A stretch of DNA of 6,813 bases from Opitutales bacterium (GTDB lineage: Bacteria; Verrucomicrobiota; Verrucomicrobiia; Opitutales; Oceanipulchritudinaceae), in the NCBI GenBank assembly GCA_007123395.1, contig SKLD01000021.1:1-6813 (forward strand). The letters are read 5' to 3'. The first letter of the stretch is position 1, and every line of letters begins with the position of its first letter. The notes under the pieces were generated by a model. That model did not search any database, had not been told where the DNA came from, and saw only the letters and a program-made list of their open reading frames with translations. Below, piece by piece: positions 1 through 6,210 of this stretch. The position numbers were made by a program, and so were the translations under genes.

Positions 1-856
1 CCGAAAGCTCCGCCGCGAGGACGAGGCCGACGGCGACGGCCTCACCGTGCAGGTAGATGCCGTAGCCCGCCACAGCCTCGATGGCGTGCCCGAAGGTGTG
101 GCCGAGATTGAGGAGGGCGCGACCGCCCGAAGCGGCCTGCTCCCGCTCGTCGGCACGCACAATCGCCGCTTTGAGGGCGCAGTTTCGGCGGATGATGGAA
201 GGGAGATCGGGATGGTCCGGACCGAGCCCGTCGCCGAGCGCCTCCAACTCTTCAAAAAGGGGTGCGTCGCCGAGCATGCCGTATTTGATCACCTCCGCCA
301 TGCCGGCGCGGAACTCACGCCCGGGCAAGGACCGGAGAAAAGCCGTGTCGATGTAGACGGCCTCGGGCTGGTGGAAGGCACCGACGAGGTTCTTGCCCGC
401 GCGCAGATTGATCCCCGTCTTGCCCCCGACGGAACTGTCAACCATGGCAAGAAGCGTCGTGGGAACCTGATACAACCGGACACCGCGCAGATAGGCGGCA
501 GCGGCGAAGCCCGCGAGGTCGCCAATGACGCCCCCGCCCACGGCGTAGAGCGCCCCGGAGCGGTCCACCCGCTCGGTGGCGAGAAAGTCGCACACCGCTT
601 CAAATGTGGCGAAATCCTTGGACGGCTCGCCGCCCAGCACTTCGAGGACGGGCAGCCCGCGGAAGACGCGCTCCAACACATCACCGTGCGCACCGGCCAC
701 CGCCGAGTCGAGCACAACGGCGTCGCGCCGTCCCTCCGTCACGCGGCGGGCGACATCGGCGGCGAGCACACCGCCCTCGACCGGACCGAAATGGATGGGG
801 TATGAGCGCTCGCCCAACTCGACGCGCAGCGCCCCGGCTTCACCCGCGCCGCTCAT
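1..856 (-). CDS. aroB: 3-dehydroquinate synthase, C-terminus cut by window edge
   Basis: AroB converts DAHP to 3-dehydroquinate, the second step of the shikimate pathway to aromatic amino acids. It is cytosolic and uses NAD+ and a divalent metal. My translation from the ATG at 856 gives 285 residues with no stop. The family is usually about 360, so roughly 75 residues lie off the left edge. Landmarks: GGGVIGDLAGF at 107-117 (NAD-binding loop), PTTLLAMVDSSVGGKTGIN at 132-150 with K146, K155 of KNLVG, AEVIKYG at 187-193, NLGHTFGHAIE at 250-260 and LHGEA at 269-273. By homology, E188, H253 and H270 are the three metal ligands and all are present. The segment EQAASGGRALLN (239-250) looks about three residues longer than the usual EQGLRALLN. 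The start ATG overlaps the ftsY stop as ATGA, which supports this start and translational coupling. The last conserved active-site Lys is outside the window. The identification is secure. Confidence 0.97.
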   Translation of the reverse strand, partial: MSGAGEAGALRVELGERSYPIHFGPVEGGVLAADVARRVTEGRRDAVVLDSAVAGAHGDVLERVFRGLPVLEVLGGEPSKDFATFEAVCDFLATERVDRSGALYAVGGGVIGDLAGFAAAAYLRGVRLYQVPTTLLAMVDSSVGGKTGINLRAGKNLVGAFHQPEAVYIDTAFLRSLPGREFRAGMAEVIKYGMLGDAPLFEELEALGDGLGPDHPDLPSIIRRNCALKAAIVRADEREQAASGGRALLNLGHTFGHAIEAVAGYGIYLHGEAVAVGLVLAAELS

Positions 857-1806
857 CGGGTCCGCGCCTCCGTTTCGCTTCCCTCGAGGCCGAAAACGGC
901 ATCCGCGTAGTGTTCCACACTGAAGGGCTGGAGGTCTTCCACCTGCTCGCCGAGGCCGACAAAATAGACGGGCAGCCCCAATTCGCGGAAGATGCCCACC
1001 AGCGCCCCGCCGCGGCTGGAGCCGTCGAGCTTGGTCACAATCACCCCGGTAAGGCCGAACTCGCGGTGAAAGACCCGCGCCTGTTCGATGGAGTTGCTGC
1101 CGATACTGCCGTCGACGACAAGCCACGCGTGGTGGGGGCTCTCCGCGTCGTGCTTTTGCAGGACGCGGCGGATCTTCTGCAGCTCGCGCATGAGCCCCTC
1201 TTTGTTGTGCAGACGGCCCGCCGTATCGAGGACGAGAACATCCGCCCCGCGGCGGGCGGCAGCGGCGTAGGCGTCAAAGGCCACGGCGGCGGAGTCGGCG
1301 CCGTGCTGGCTGGCAACGAGCGAGACGCCCAGCCGGTCGCACCAGATTTTGATCTGCTCATTGGCGGCGGCGCGGAAGGTATCACACGCGCCGACGATGG
1401 CGCGGTGACCGGTGTCGCTATAGAGCTTGGCCAGTTTTGCCGCCGTCGTCGTTTTTCCGCTACCATTGACACCGACAAGGACGATGACCTCCGGCTTGTG
1501 CGCAAAGGACTCAATGCGGCCCTCGGCACCGTCGAGCACGGATTTGAGCACCCGCGCGCCGATCTGCGCGGCCTCGAGCCCGCGCAGCTCCTTGCGCTCG
1601 CGGAAGGCGGCGCGGATTTCGTCGATGATTTCCTCCGCCGTCTCCACGCCGAAGTCCGCGCCGTAGAGCGCTTCCTCCAACTCGTCAATAGAGCCGGCGT
1701 CGAGTGTGCGGCTACCGAAGAGCCCGCCGACCTTTCCGAAGATCTTCTGGAAGGTCGGCGTCGTGCGCTTCAGCCCCTCCTTGAATTTCGCGAAAAACGA
1801 CCGCAT
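853..1806 (-). CDS. ftsY: Signal recognition particle receptor FtsY (SRP GTPase)
   Basis: FtsY is the membrane-associated receptor for the SRP. It pairs with Ffh through its GTPase domain to deliver ribosomes making inner-membrane proteins to the translocon. At 317 residues this is the compact NG form, lacking the long acidic A domain of E. coli FtsY. The N-terminus (residues 1-20) is basic and amphipathic, with the FFAKFKEGLKR run suited to lipid contact. The helical N domain follows to about residue 90. G-domain landmarks: GVNGSGKTTTAAKLA at 112-126 (P-loop, K118), DTFRAAANEQ at 142-151, DTAGRLHNK at 194-202, TKLDGSSRGG at 258-267 and GLGEQVEDLQPF at 284-295. The usual D-A-x-x-G-Q-N-A motif reads DGSIGSNS at 232-239, so the normally conserved Gln is Ser. 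The gene starts 7 nt after the nusB stop and overlaps aroB by 4 nt. I see no strong Shine-Dalgarno site before its ATG, so coupling to nusB translation is likely. Confidence 0.97.
   Translation of the reverse strand: MRSFFAKFKEGLKRTTPTFQKIFGKVGGLFGSRTLDAGSIDELEEALYGADFGVETAEEIIDEIRAAFRERKELRGLEAAQIGARVLKSVLDGAEGRIESFAHKPEVIVLVGVNGSGKTTTAAKLAKLYSDTGHRAIVGACDTFRAAANEQIKIWCDRLGVSLVASQHGADSAAVAFDAYAAAARRGADVLVLDTAGRLHNKEGLMRELQKIRRVLQKHDAESPHHAWLVVDGSIGSNSIEQARVFHREFGLTGVIVTKLDGSSRGGALVGIFRELGLPVYFVGLGEQVEDLQPFSVEHYADAVFGLEGSETEARTR
867..871 (-). promoter_or_regulatory. Shine-Dalgarno site for aroB inside ftsY
   Basis: The minus strand reads GGAGG here, 10 nt before the aroB ATG at 856 and within the last codons of ftsY. 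The spacing is slightly long but usable. Together with the ATGA overlap it supports both reinitiation and independent loading at aroB. Confidence 0.55.
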
Positions 1807-1813
1807 ACCCGGA

Positions 1814-2248
1814 TCAGAGGGTTCCCGCCGACCGCAGCGGGCGGTCGAGCGTCAGTTTGAATTGGTCGAGAATCCCGTTGATGAAACGTTTGGCGTCGGG
1901 ATTGGAATACTCCTTTGAGAGATCGATCGCCTCGTTGATCGAGACAATGGGCGGTATGTCCCGACGGAAGAGCATCTCATAAATTGCAAGCCGCAGAATG
2001 GCGAGGTCGATACGCGCAACGCGCTGGAAGTCCCAGTTCTTCGTGTATTGACGAATCACCGCATCCACTTCGTCCACCTTTTCCAGAGCGCCGAAGATCA
2101 ACTCCTCGGCAAAACCGTAGTAGTCGCGCGAGTGTTCTTTGGCGGCGAAGAACACCCGCAGGTCGGCGCGCAGGTCCTCCGGGCGGTTGATCGACCACTG
2201 ATACAAATACTGCATTGCGGCGATGCGGTTGTCGCGTCGTTGACTCAT
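1814..2248 (-). CDS. nusB: Transcription antitermination factor NusB
   Basis: NusB binds boxA RNA together with ribosomal protein S10 (NusE) and prevents premature termination in rRNA operons. The 144 residues match the usual family length of about 140. The N-terminal half is helical, with MSQRRDNRIAAMQYLYQW opening the first helix. The C-terminal signature runs from about residue 85: ARIDLAILRLAIYEML, then IPPIVSINEAIDLSKEYSN and RFINGILD. This is the classic conserved core of bacterial NusB. The frame is open up to an ATG at 2332, but that start would add 28 residues unlike NusB and overlap ribH by over 80 nt. The ATG at 2248 lies 1 nt after the ribH stop and has a GGAAA element (2256-2260) upstream, so I chose it. 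ribH-nusB adjacency is very common in bacteria. Confidence 0.95.
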   Translation of the reverse strand: MSQRRDNRIAAMQYLYQWSINRPEDLRADLRVFFAAKEHSRDYYGFAEELIFGALEKVDEVDAVIRQYTKNWDFQRVARIDLAILRLAIYEMLFRRDIPPIVSINEAIDLSKEYSNPDAKRFINGILDQFKLTLDRPLRSAGTL

Positions 2249-2249
2249 T

Positions 2250-2828
2250 TCAAAGTTTCCACGGGTTTTTGCCGGGATCGTCACCGGAAAGCCCCGTCCA
2301 GTCGTCATCATCCTCGTTTCTCGACTCAGCATTCATCGCCTCGATCTCATCGAGACGCTGGATGAGCCGCCGCTTTATCTCCGCCATCTCAAGAGCGCCG
2401 AGAGCGAACTCGCGCCCGCGGTTATGCTTACCCGAGCACCGCGCCTCCGCTTGGTCCCGCGTCTCCGTCGTAATGATGCCGTTGATGACCGGGATTTCGG
2501 TGTCGATCGCCACGCGCTGCAGGGCCGCGCTTGTGCTCTCCGCGATCACCTCGTGGTGGCTCGTGTCGCCTCCGACGACCACGCCCAGCGCAATGACGGC
2601 GTCGAATTCCCAGCCCTTCGCAAGCATGGCGGCGACATACGGAACCTCGTGCGCGCCGGGCACGCGCACGGTCTCGACGTCCTCCTCGTGGACACCCGCT
2701 TCGTCGAGCGTGCGCAGACAGCGCTCCAAGAGGTCATCGACCAACCGTTGGTTGAAGCGCGACGCAACGATACCGAAGCGGAAGCCGGCGCCCTCGAAAT
2801 CACTGGGATGCGGAAGGTCTTCACTCAT
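2250..2828 (-). CDS. ribH: 6,7-dimethyl-8-ribityllumazine synthase
   Basis: Lumazine synthase condenses the ribityl-aminouracil intermediate with dihydroxybutanone phosphate, the penultimate step of riboflavin synthesis. It usually assembles as a pentamer or a 60-subunit capsid. Landmarks: GIVASRFNQ at 19-27, VPGAHEVP at 56-63 (usually PGAFE), ALGVVVGGDTSHHEV at 80-94 with the likely catalytic H91, PVINGIITTET at 113-123, and R130 with HNRG at 135-138 followed by a helix ending LEMAEIKRR. The usual Lys of the NKG phosphate-binding motif appears to be Arg here (R137), with one residue fewer in the loop before it. At 192 residues it is about 35 longer than typical. The excess is an acidic, probably disordered C-terminal tail (about 160-192, with four Asp in a row near 173-176). 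No in-frame ATG or GTG lies upstream before a stop, so ATG 2828 is the first available start, though its Shine-Dalgarno site is poor. Confidence 0.95.
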   Translation of the reverse strand: MSEDLPHPSDFEGAGFRFGIVASRFNQRLVDDLLERCLRTLDEAGVHEEDVETVRVPGAHEVPYVAAMLAKGWEFDAVIALGVVVGGDTSHHEVIAESTSAALQRVAIDTEIPVINGIITTETRDQAEARCSGKHNRGREFALGALEMAEIKRRLIQRLDEIEAMNAESRNEDDDDWTGLSGDDPGKNPWKL

Positions 2829-2842
2829 ATGGAAAAACCGCC

Positions 2843-2871
2843 ACCATGCGCTCCCCGCAAAGCCAAGTCAA
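2843..2871 (-). promoter_or_regulatory. Candidate sigma-70-like promoter for ribH operon
   Basis: On the minus strand TTGACT (2871-2866) is followed after 17 nt by CATGGT (2848-2843). The -35 match is five of six. The -10 keeps A2, T3 and T6 only, so it is weak. Initiation about 7 nt downstream would leave a leader of only about 8-10 nt before the ribH ATG, which could explain the poor Shine-Dalgarno site. This is inference from sequence pattern alone. Confidence 0.3.
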
Positions 2872-2876
2872 GACCC

Positions 2877-2901
2877 CCCACGGGCGACGGACGCCCGTGG
2901 G
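2877..2901 (-). terminator. Perfect 10-bp GC-rich hairpin, possible terminator
   Basis: CCCACGGGCG (2877-2886) and CGCCCGTGGG (2892-2901) are perfect inverted copies around a 5-nt loop. The hairpin lies about 65 nt past the stop of the TPR gene and just upstream of the candidate ribH promoter. That position suits the end of the TPR transcript. On the minus strand it is followed by GGGTCTTGACTTGG, with no T-tract, so it is not a classical intrinsic terminator. It could slow polymerase, protect the 3' end of the mRNA, or bind a protein. Confidence 0.5.
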
Positions 2902-2966
2902 TGATCAATGGTGCGGGGTCGGCGCCGTCCCGGATTCCGCGAGGACGAAACCGCTTCAACCCCGCA

Positions 2967-5900
2967 TCAATCCCGACCCGCGTTGGCGCGTTCCAGCCCG
3001 GCGAGGGCGTTCGCACGGTTCGGCGTGCGGTCGAGAGAGGCTTGGAAAGCCACGGCGGCTTCGTCGGTTCTGCCCTCCTTGAGGAGGAGGTCGCCATAGA
3101 GTTCGCGCACGGGCAGCACCTCGCCGGGGGTCGTGGGATGTTTGTCCATGGAGTCCTCGAGATCGGCGGCCTCGCCCATGAGCGCAAGGGCGTCTTCGGT
3201 CTCGCCGCGTTCGTAGAGAATCCACGCCTCGACGGCTTTGCCGAGGGCCTCGGTCATGTAGGCCCAATAGGCGTCGTCCGCCTCGTGCAGGGCTTGGGCC
3301 CGCTCCATAATCCGGTCGCGCTCGTTTTCCGCAAGACCGAGGTCGCCGATCCGCGCCGCGCCGAGACCGCGGGCATAGTGGAAGAGGGCCTCCGCAGGAG
3401 GGAAATTCTCCCATTCGAGAACGTCCGGCTTGCCCGCCTCAAGGGCGGCGGCCTCTTCCCAGAGGCCTTGTTCGAGATAGTAGCGGGCCTGGGGAGCGGC
3501 AGTGTTGTAGGCGGCGAAGGCAGCCCCCCACAGTTCCTCGACGTTCTGCACTTTCCGCAGCGTTTCCCGAGCCTTCTCTTGTTCGCCCTTCTGGAGGTAG
3601 GCGTACATCATGTAATCAAGGGCGTGGACGTAGTGCGCCGTGGCATGAAAATCGTCGGCCATCTCCCGGAGGGCGGCCGCGGCGGAGCGCTCGTTCCACT
3701 CCGCCGTCTCGTCCCAATACCCCAACCGCACGAAGATGTGGCTCGGCATGTGCAGGGCGTGGACGGTGTCAGGGGCGAGTTTATCGTATTCGCGGGCCGT
3801 ATCCAGCGCCCTCTGCGCCAACTGCGGGCTGTCGTAGGCGTGGATGAGGTAGTGGAACAGTCCGGGATGCTCCGGATAATCCTCCATATAGGCCTCGAGG
3901 ATTTCGCCCGCCCGCTTTTCACGGGTGAAGTCGCGCTCCTCGTGCGGGGAGAACTGCGTCATGGAGTAACAGACTTCGGCAAGCGCATACAGGGACGCTG
4001 CGTCAACGTCTTCCGGCCACGCCTCGTGAAGCTCGCGCTGGGCGCGCATCCATGCGTGGACGCGGGCTTCGTGGTCTCTCGCGCGGCTGGCCAAGGGAGG
4101 ATCGGGGTCGGTGAAAAAGGCCTCGGCGGCGGCGATATAGGCTTCCTCGCGTTCCGTCGGCGCGCCGAGTTCACGCGCCTTGGCCACGGCGGCTTTGCCG
4201 CGCTCCAAGCCGTCCTTACTCGTCGGGTGCCAGAGGGGCTGGAAACTCGTCATGGCGATGCCCCAGTGCGCCATGGCGCAGTCCGGATCGGCCTCCGCCG
4301 CTGCCTCGAAGAGCGGCCGCGCTTGCTCGTACATCATGTGGTGCAGGTGGCCGAGCCCCGTCTGGACGGCCTCCCGCGCCCGGTCGTTGCAGGACACCTC
4401 GAACTCCACGACGCCGTGGCGGTGCCTGCGCTGGGCGTGCGCGTCGGGGTGGCAGAAGCAGGATGCGACGGGCTCGACATCGGCGCGCTCCCACGCGGCG
4501 GCGAGCATGGGCGCGATCTTCGCGGCCTCTCCCGCCTTGCCCTGCGCGCCGAGCGATTGCTGCAAGCCGAGCAGCGCCCACCCGTTCTTCGGGTTGCGCC
4601 GGAGGTCCTTGCGGTAGACGGTCTCGGCCTGCTCCGCCTTGCCTTCAGCGAGGAGGAGCGCGCCGAGGGCATGCCGCACAGGGTGCATCCACGCGGGCGG
4701 CTCGGCGTAGCGGAGCGCGTCTTCGCGCCGCGCCCCTTCCCGCAGCGCGGCAAAGGCATCGTCAGGCCGTCCGTCGTGGTAGGCCAACTCACCCGCCGCC
4801 ATGAGGCGGGCGATTTGCACAACCTCCTGCGCATTGTTGAAACTGATCTCCCAGTTTTCCGGTATCCGTTCCGCCTCCTTTTCAAGACGGTCCAGCTCGC
4901 CGCGTGCTTCGGAAATTCGTCCAAGGTTGGCCAGTGCAAGGGCGCGCGCGTAATGCCAATGGGCGCGGCTGACGTGGCGGAAATCCTCCGGCTCCGGTTC
5001 GCGGAGAATCATCTCCCACTCGCCGAAACGCACGAGAACATGGTAGGTGACAGGCATGAATCCGTCGGCCACGAAGGCCATGTCCCTGAGCATGGGCGCG
5101 GGCATGTCGCGCTCCACGCCGCGCGCGGCTTCGAGCGCCTTGTCGAAGCGCCCTTCCATCATCGCCGACCACGCGAGAAAGTGCATGTTGTGCAGGTGGT
5201 AGACGATGTAGAAGCCCGGCTCCGGTGCAGCCTCGAAGTAGGCGCGGTCCACCGCGATGGCGGCTTCGTTCGCGTCCGAGGCTTTCGCCCAGTCGCCGAG
5301 CCGCGCATAGATGTGCGCGGGCATGTGGACGAGGTGGCCTGAGCCCGGCACGAGTTCCGGCAGCCTCTTTGCCGCCGCGAGGGCGCGCTCCGGCTCCGGC
5401 GACGCCTCCACAGCGTGGATATAGAAGTGGTTTGCGCCCGGATGGCTTTCGTCGAGTTCCAAAACGCGCTCCAGCGTGGCGACAATCTCAAGCGCCCGCC
5501 CTTTCGGCTCGCCGTCCGGCGTCCACAAGTCCCACGGCTGGAGATTCATGAGGGACTCGGCATAGAGCACGCCGACATCGGGATCGTTCGGAAACGCTTC
5601 CCACACGGTCTGCATGGCGTCGGCAAACGCCTCGTCGAGGGCGGACCGGTCTTCCGGGGCAGGCAGCGCGTAGCGCGCCTCCAGCGCGGCGATGAGCGCC
5701 TGCTCCACCGGCGCGGCGTCCGCCGACGCATCCATGGCCGCCTGCGCCGCCTGCACCGCCTCCCGCGTTTGCTCCGGGGTCATCACCGGATTGTTAATGT
5801 GGGGCCCGTGCGCGTAGGCCACGCCCCAATGGGCCATGGCAAAGCCGGGATCGTGGATCAGTGCATGGCGGAAGGAGCGGATGGCTTCGTCGTGGTTGAA

Positions 5901-6125
5901 GCCGTAGAGCAACTCCAGCCCTTGGTGGAACCACTGCCGGGCTTCTTCGGAATCCGTCGTGACTGGGCGTTGGAAGTTGCCGAATCCCTCGTAGAGCCGC
6001 GGCTGTGGCAACGGTTCGGCGTCAGGGGATGCGCGGCCATGCGAAATGAGCAAAGCGCAGAACAGGGCTAAGAGCGCGGTAGAAAAGTAAGTACGCGCAA
6101 GAGTTGAGACTGTCGTCGGGTTCAT
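2967..6125 (-). CDS. Exported two-module TPR-type protein, unknown function
   Basis: The protein has 1052 residues from the ATG at 6125. I chose that start because AAGGAGGT lies just before it and because it places a clean signal peptide first: a short n-region with one Arg, a hydrophobic stretch (about 14-28: FSTALLALFCALLIS) and a likely cleavage after GRA near residue 32. There is no lipobox, so export to the periplasm or beyond is expected. The frame is open 17 codons further up, without a ribosome site. The mature part is two related alpha-helical modules (about 51-543 and 571-1048). Each has AMAHWG, a HPG-x-x-HF/HY-x-IHA block, an HMP-A/S-HI-x-x-RLG-x-W block, and a closing TPR hairpin. 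Between them is a Cys/His-rich linker (553-583). I recall single-module homologues with AMAHWG as uncharacterised TPR proteins in several phyla; no enzymatic role is known to me. No other gene is evidently in its operon. Confidence 0.85.
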   Translation of the reverse strand: MNPTTVSTLARTYFSTALLALFCALLISHGRASPDAEPLPQPRLYEGFGNFQRPVTTDSEEARQWFHQGLELLYGFNHDEAIRSFRHALIHDPGFAMAHWGVAYAHGPHINNPVMTPEQTREAVQAAQAAMDASADAAPVEQALIAALEARYALPAPEDRSALDEAFADAMQTVWEAFPNDPDVGVLYAESLMNLQPWDLWTPDGEPKGRALEIVATLERVLELDESHPGANHFYIHAVEASPEPERALAAAKRLPELVPGSGHLVHMPAHIYARLGDWAKASDANEAAIAVDRAYFEAAPEPGFYIVYHLHNMHFLAWSAMMEGRFDKALEAARGVERDMPAPMLRDMAFVADGFMPVTYHVLVRFGEWEMILREPEPEDFRHVSRAHWHYARALALANLGRISEARGELDRLEKEAERIPENWEISFNNAQEVVQIARLMAAGELAYHDGRPDDAFAALREGARREDALRYAEPPAWMHPVRHALGALLLAEGKAEQAETVYRKDLRRNPKNGWALLGLQQSLGAQGKAGEAAKIAPMLAAAWERADVEPVASCFCHPDAHAQRRHRHGVVEFEVSCNDRAREAVQTGLGHLHHMMYEQARPLFEAAAEADPDCAMAHWGIAMTSFQPLWHPTSKDGLERGKAAVAKARELGAPTEREEAYIAAAEAFFTDPDPPLASRARDHEARVHAWMRAQRELHEAWPEDVDAASLYALAEVCYSMTQFSPHEERDFTREKRAGEILEAYMEDYPEHPGLFHYLIHAYDSPQLAQRALDTAREYDKLAPDTVHALHMPSHIFVRLGYWDETAEWNERSAAAALREMADDFHATAHYVHALDYMMYAYLQKGEQEKARETLRKVQNVEELWGAAFAAYNTAAPQARYYLEQGLWEEAAALEAGKPDVLEWENFPPAEALFHYARGLGAARIGDLGLAENERDRIMERAQALHEADDAYWAYMTEALGKAVEAWILYERGETEDALALMGEAADLEDSMDKHPTTPGEVLPVRELYGDLLLKEGRTDEAAVAFQASLDRTPNRANALAGLERANAGRD
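2982..4415 (-). repeat. Module 2 of internal protein duplication
   Basis: This encodes roughly residues 571-1048 of the TPR protein. It opens with VVEFEVSC and LGHLHHMMYEQARPLF, then DPDCAMAHWGIAMTSFQPLW, HPGLFHYLIHA at 753-763, HMPSHIFVRLGYW at 792-804, HYVHALDYMMYAY and a closing TPR at about 1005-1047. The SC and PLW motifs recall a distinct single-module TPR family. Module 2 may therefore be a fused paralogue rather than a recent copy, and the divergence from module 1 at most positions fits an old event. Confidence 0.8.
4497..5975 (-). repeat. Module 1 of internal protein duplication
   Basis: This encodes roughly residues 51-543 of the TPR protein. It opens with RPVTTDSEEARQWFHQGLEL and FNHDEAIRSF, then AMAHWGVAYAHGPHINNP, HPGANHFYIHA at 228-238, HMPAHIYARLGDW at 267-279, and a final TPR at about 482-524. 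Equivalent blocks recur 521-525 residues later. This copy has no Cys at the two positions where module 2 has them, and it carries the GPHINNP loop that module 2 lacks. Confidence 0.8.
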
Positions 6126-6129
6126 TGAG

Positions 6130-6137
6130 ACCTCCTT
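6130..6137 (-). promoter_or_regulatory. Strong Shine-Dalgarno site for TPR gene
   Basis: The minus strand reads AAGGAGGT, a full anti-Shine-Dalgarno match, 4 nt before the ATG at 6125. It decides this start over the in-frame ATG at 6176 and suggests efficient translation, in contrast to the weak sites of the housekeeping operon. Confidence 0.85.
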
Positions 6138-6181
6138 CGAGTTGAAGCTGATGCAAGAATGCGAATATGAGAGCACCCGAA

Positions 6182-6210
6182 TCCTTATCCGCTCCGCCGG
6201 AAGGCGTCAA
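6182..6210 (-). promoter_or_regulatory. Candidate sigma-70-like promoter for TPR gene
   Basis: On the minus strand TTGACG (6210-6205) is followed after 17 nt by TAAGGA (6187-6182). The -35 is a five-of-six match; the -10 is poor beyond its first two bases. Initiation near 6175 would give a leader of about 50 nt containing the strong ribosome site. This is a pattern-based guess only. Confidence 0.3.

Noticed and set aside
47..805. A 252-codon plus-strand open frame opposite aroB.
   Set aside because: The minus strand here encodes all the dehydroquinate synthase motifs in order, so this is an antisense shadow.
604..1860. A 418-codon plus-strand open frame opposite aroB and ftsY.
   Set aside because: It is a shadow of the clearly identified ftsY and aroB; its sequence is low-complexity, Arg/Ala-rich and without motifs.
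2249..2332. A longer NusB start at 2332.
   Set aside because: It adds 28 residues unlike NusB and overlaps ribH by more than 80 nt; ATG 2248 gives the normal length and a 1-nt junction.
2829..2966. An FMN riboswitch before ribH.
   Set aside because: The 138-bp gap is short and I see none of the conserved FMN aptamer segments, only one simple hairpin.
4455..4463. A c-type haem site in the SCFCH segment of the TPR protein.
   Set aside because: The motif is CxCH, not CxxCH, and no other haem-binding features or cytochrome genes are nearby.
2424..5342. A 972-codon open frame on the plus strand across ribH and the TPR gene.
   Set aside because: It runs antisense to two convincing genes, its protein shows no family motif, and long antisense frames are expected opposite GC-rich codon usage.
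6006..6125. A lipoprotein signal at the TPR protein N-terminus, because of a Cys in the hydrophobic stretch.
   Set aside because: The residues before the Cys (ALF) do not fit a lipobox, and the Cys sits mid-helix well before the likely cleavage site.
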